Positions 62,827 through 64,000 of a DNA stretch of 64,000 bases are shown here, one piece after another. The position numbers and the translations under genes were made by a program. Numbering within the stretch: position 1 is the stretch's first letter; each line of letters starts with the position of its first letter. The notes below the pieces were generated by a model. It worked only from the letters and a program-made list of their open reading frames with translations, was not told where the DNA came from and did not search any database. The DNA lies in the NCBI GenBank assembly GCA_003260075.1, contig QLIY01000188.1, forward strand, positions 44,547-108,546, read 5' to 3'. Source of the stretch: Phallusia mammillata. Taxonomy: Eukaryota > Chordata > Ascidiacea > Phlebobranchia > Ascidiidae.

Positions 62827-63203
62827 CAGGGGTGTGCAACCTTTGTTGCTGTAGGGCCAAATATAATTGCCCAAATGCCCCCCCCCCAAATATATATTGT
62901 AAGGCAGGGGTGTGCAACCTTTGTTGCTGTAGGGCTAAATACAATTGCCAAATTTAGATCACGGGCCGCACCTTTATATAACACAAGGTGATTTTTTTCT
63001 TGCTTACCAAATATGCTCAACTACAAGTAAAATTCGCATTTGATTCTAGTCACATGTTGCCAGGTTGCATAAAAATAGCATTGGACGCATTAATCTGCTA
63101 TAAAACATATATTAGTTAGACTCGTTTGTCAGTACATTCAAAATCCAAGCGTCTCTGCGGGCCGCACAACCTTTAATTAAGGGCCGCAGGTTGCACACAC
63201 CTG
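62827..63203. mobile_element. hAT element with exact 8-bp target duplication
   Basis: Ends CAGGGGTGTGCAACC and GGTTGCACACACCTG (one mismatch) are inverted repeats, flanked on both sides by ttgtaagg (62819-62826 and 63204-63211). A C-run at 62879-62887 duplicates the left end. It lies in a VPS41 intron. Confidence 0.8.
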
Positions 63204-63900
63204 TTGTAAGGTACAAATAAATGCGAGGGTAAAACATTTTCCACTTGGTAACATATTGTTTTTGTGAAAATTTACTTCATGTTACGCTTATGATTTTGTT
63301 TGTTAAATTATTCGTATTTTAACACATGACTTCATACAAAATTCAACTCACTGAAGCGTATAGTTTTGTACAAAATGTCAAATATCCAATGGATAAGCAA
63401 AGTATTTTAAACACCCCCCCCCCATCACGGGCCGCACCTGTGTATAACACAAGGTGATTTCAATTTGTTGCCTACCAAATTTGCTTAAATACAAGTATAA
63501 TTCGTATTTGACTCTAGTCACATGTTGCCAGGTTGCAGAAAAATAGCATTGGACGCATTAATCTGCTATAAAACATATATTAGTTAGACTCGTTTGTCAG
63601 TACATTCAAAATCCAAGCGTCTCTGCGGGCCGCACAACCTTTAATTAAGGGCCGCAGGTTGCACACACCTGTTGTAAGGTACAAATAAATGCGAGGGTAA
63701 AACATTTTCCACTTGGTAACATATTGTTTTTGTGAAAATTTACTTCATGTTACGCTTATGATTTTGTTTGTTAAATTATTCGTATTTTAACACATGACTT
63801 CATACAAAATTCAACTCACTGAAGCGTATAGTTTTGTACAAAATGTCAAATATCCAATGGATAAGCAAAGTATTTTAAACAGCATTTAAAACTAGAAGGG
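62960..63900. other. Haplotype-type duplication in a VPS41 intron
   Basis: 62956-63412 is repeated from 63424 to about 63881 after a C-run. The two copies are nearly identical over the last 300 bases and more diverged at the start. Confidence 0.85.
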
Positions 63901-64000
63901 TGGCTTAGCACATATTGCCCTTGCATATACACTATAACCTATTTTAAAACATTGATATATTTCCTATGCTTATTTTATATTGGGTCCCATACCATCCACT

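Overview
This is eukaryotic, intron-rich, AT-rich DNA from an animal. Four genes are supported by homology and splice phase: a NACHT/NLR immune receptor, ARHGAP39 (Vilse), a C19orf25-like small protein and VPS41. A fifth gene encodes a long disordered protein that I do not recognise. Short introns, deuterostome-type gene content, very high apparent allelic polymorphism and dense short hAT-like elements suggest an ascidian tunicate of Ciona type. That assignment is inference, not proof. Layout: 1-8248 (minus) is the 5' two thirds of an NLR gene running off the left edge. 10056-20919 (minus) is a complete ARHGAP39 gene whose 15 coding exons I could join in frame. 20920-33075 holds no gene I can support, only repeats. 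33076-34382 (plus) is a three-exon UPF0449/C19orf25-like gene. 38236-58775 (minus) is the unrecognised gene: about 22 exons, about 1,650 residues, rich in Gln, Pro, Arg and Tyr, with an Arg/Ser block near its C-terminus. 61087-62803 (minus) is the 3' end of VPS41. The most striking property of the window is structural. About 43 runs of 7-13 C (plus two of about 29 and 52) all lie on the plus strand, and I saw no comparable G run. Most are followed by a slightly diverged copy of the sequence just before them (pattern A-B-Cn-B'-D). A few instead replace sequence that a second copy shows intact. The simplest reading is that C-runs are gap or join placeholders where overlapping haplotype contigs were laid end to end. 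Several exons therefore appear two or three times and must not be counted as real duplications. The other signal is a set of short inverted-repeat elements carrying a hammerhead-ribozyme-like core (CTGATGA, one extra base, a stem, then GAAAC). At least one is present in one haplotype copy and absent from the other, which suggests recent mobility. Several hAT-type non-autonomous elements still have readable 8-bp target-site duplications.
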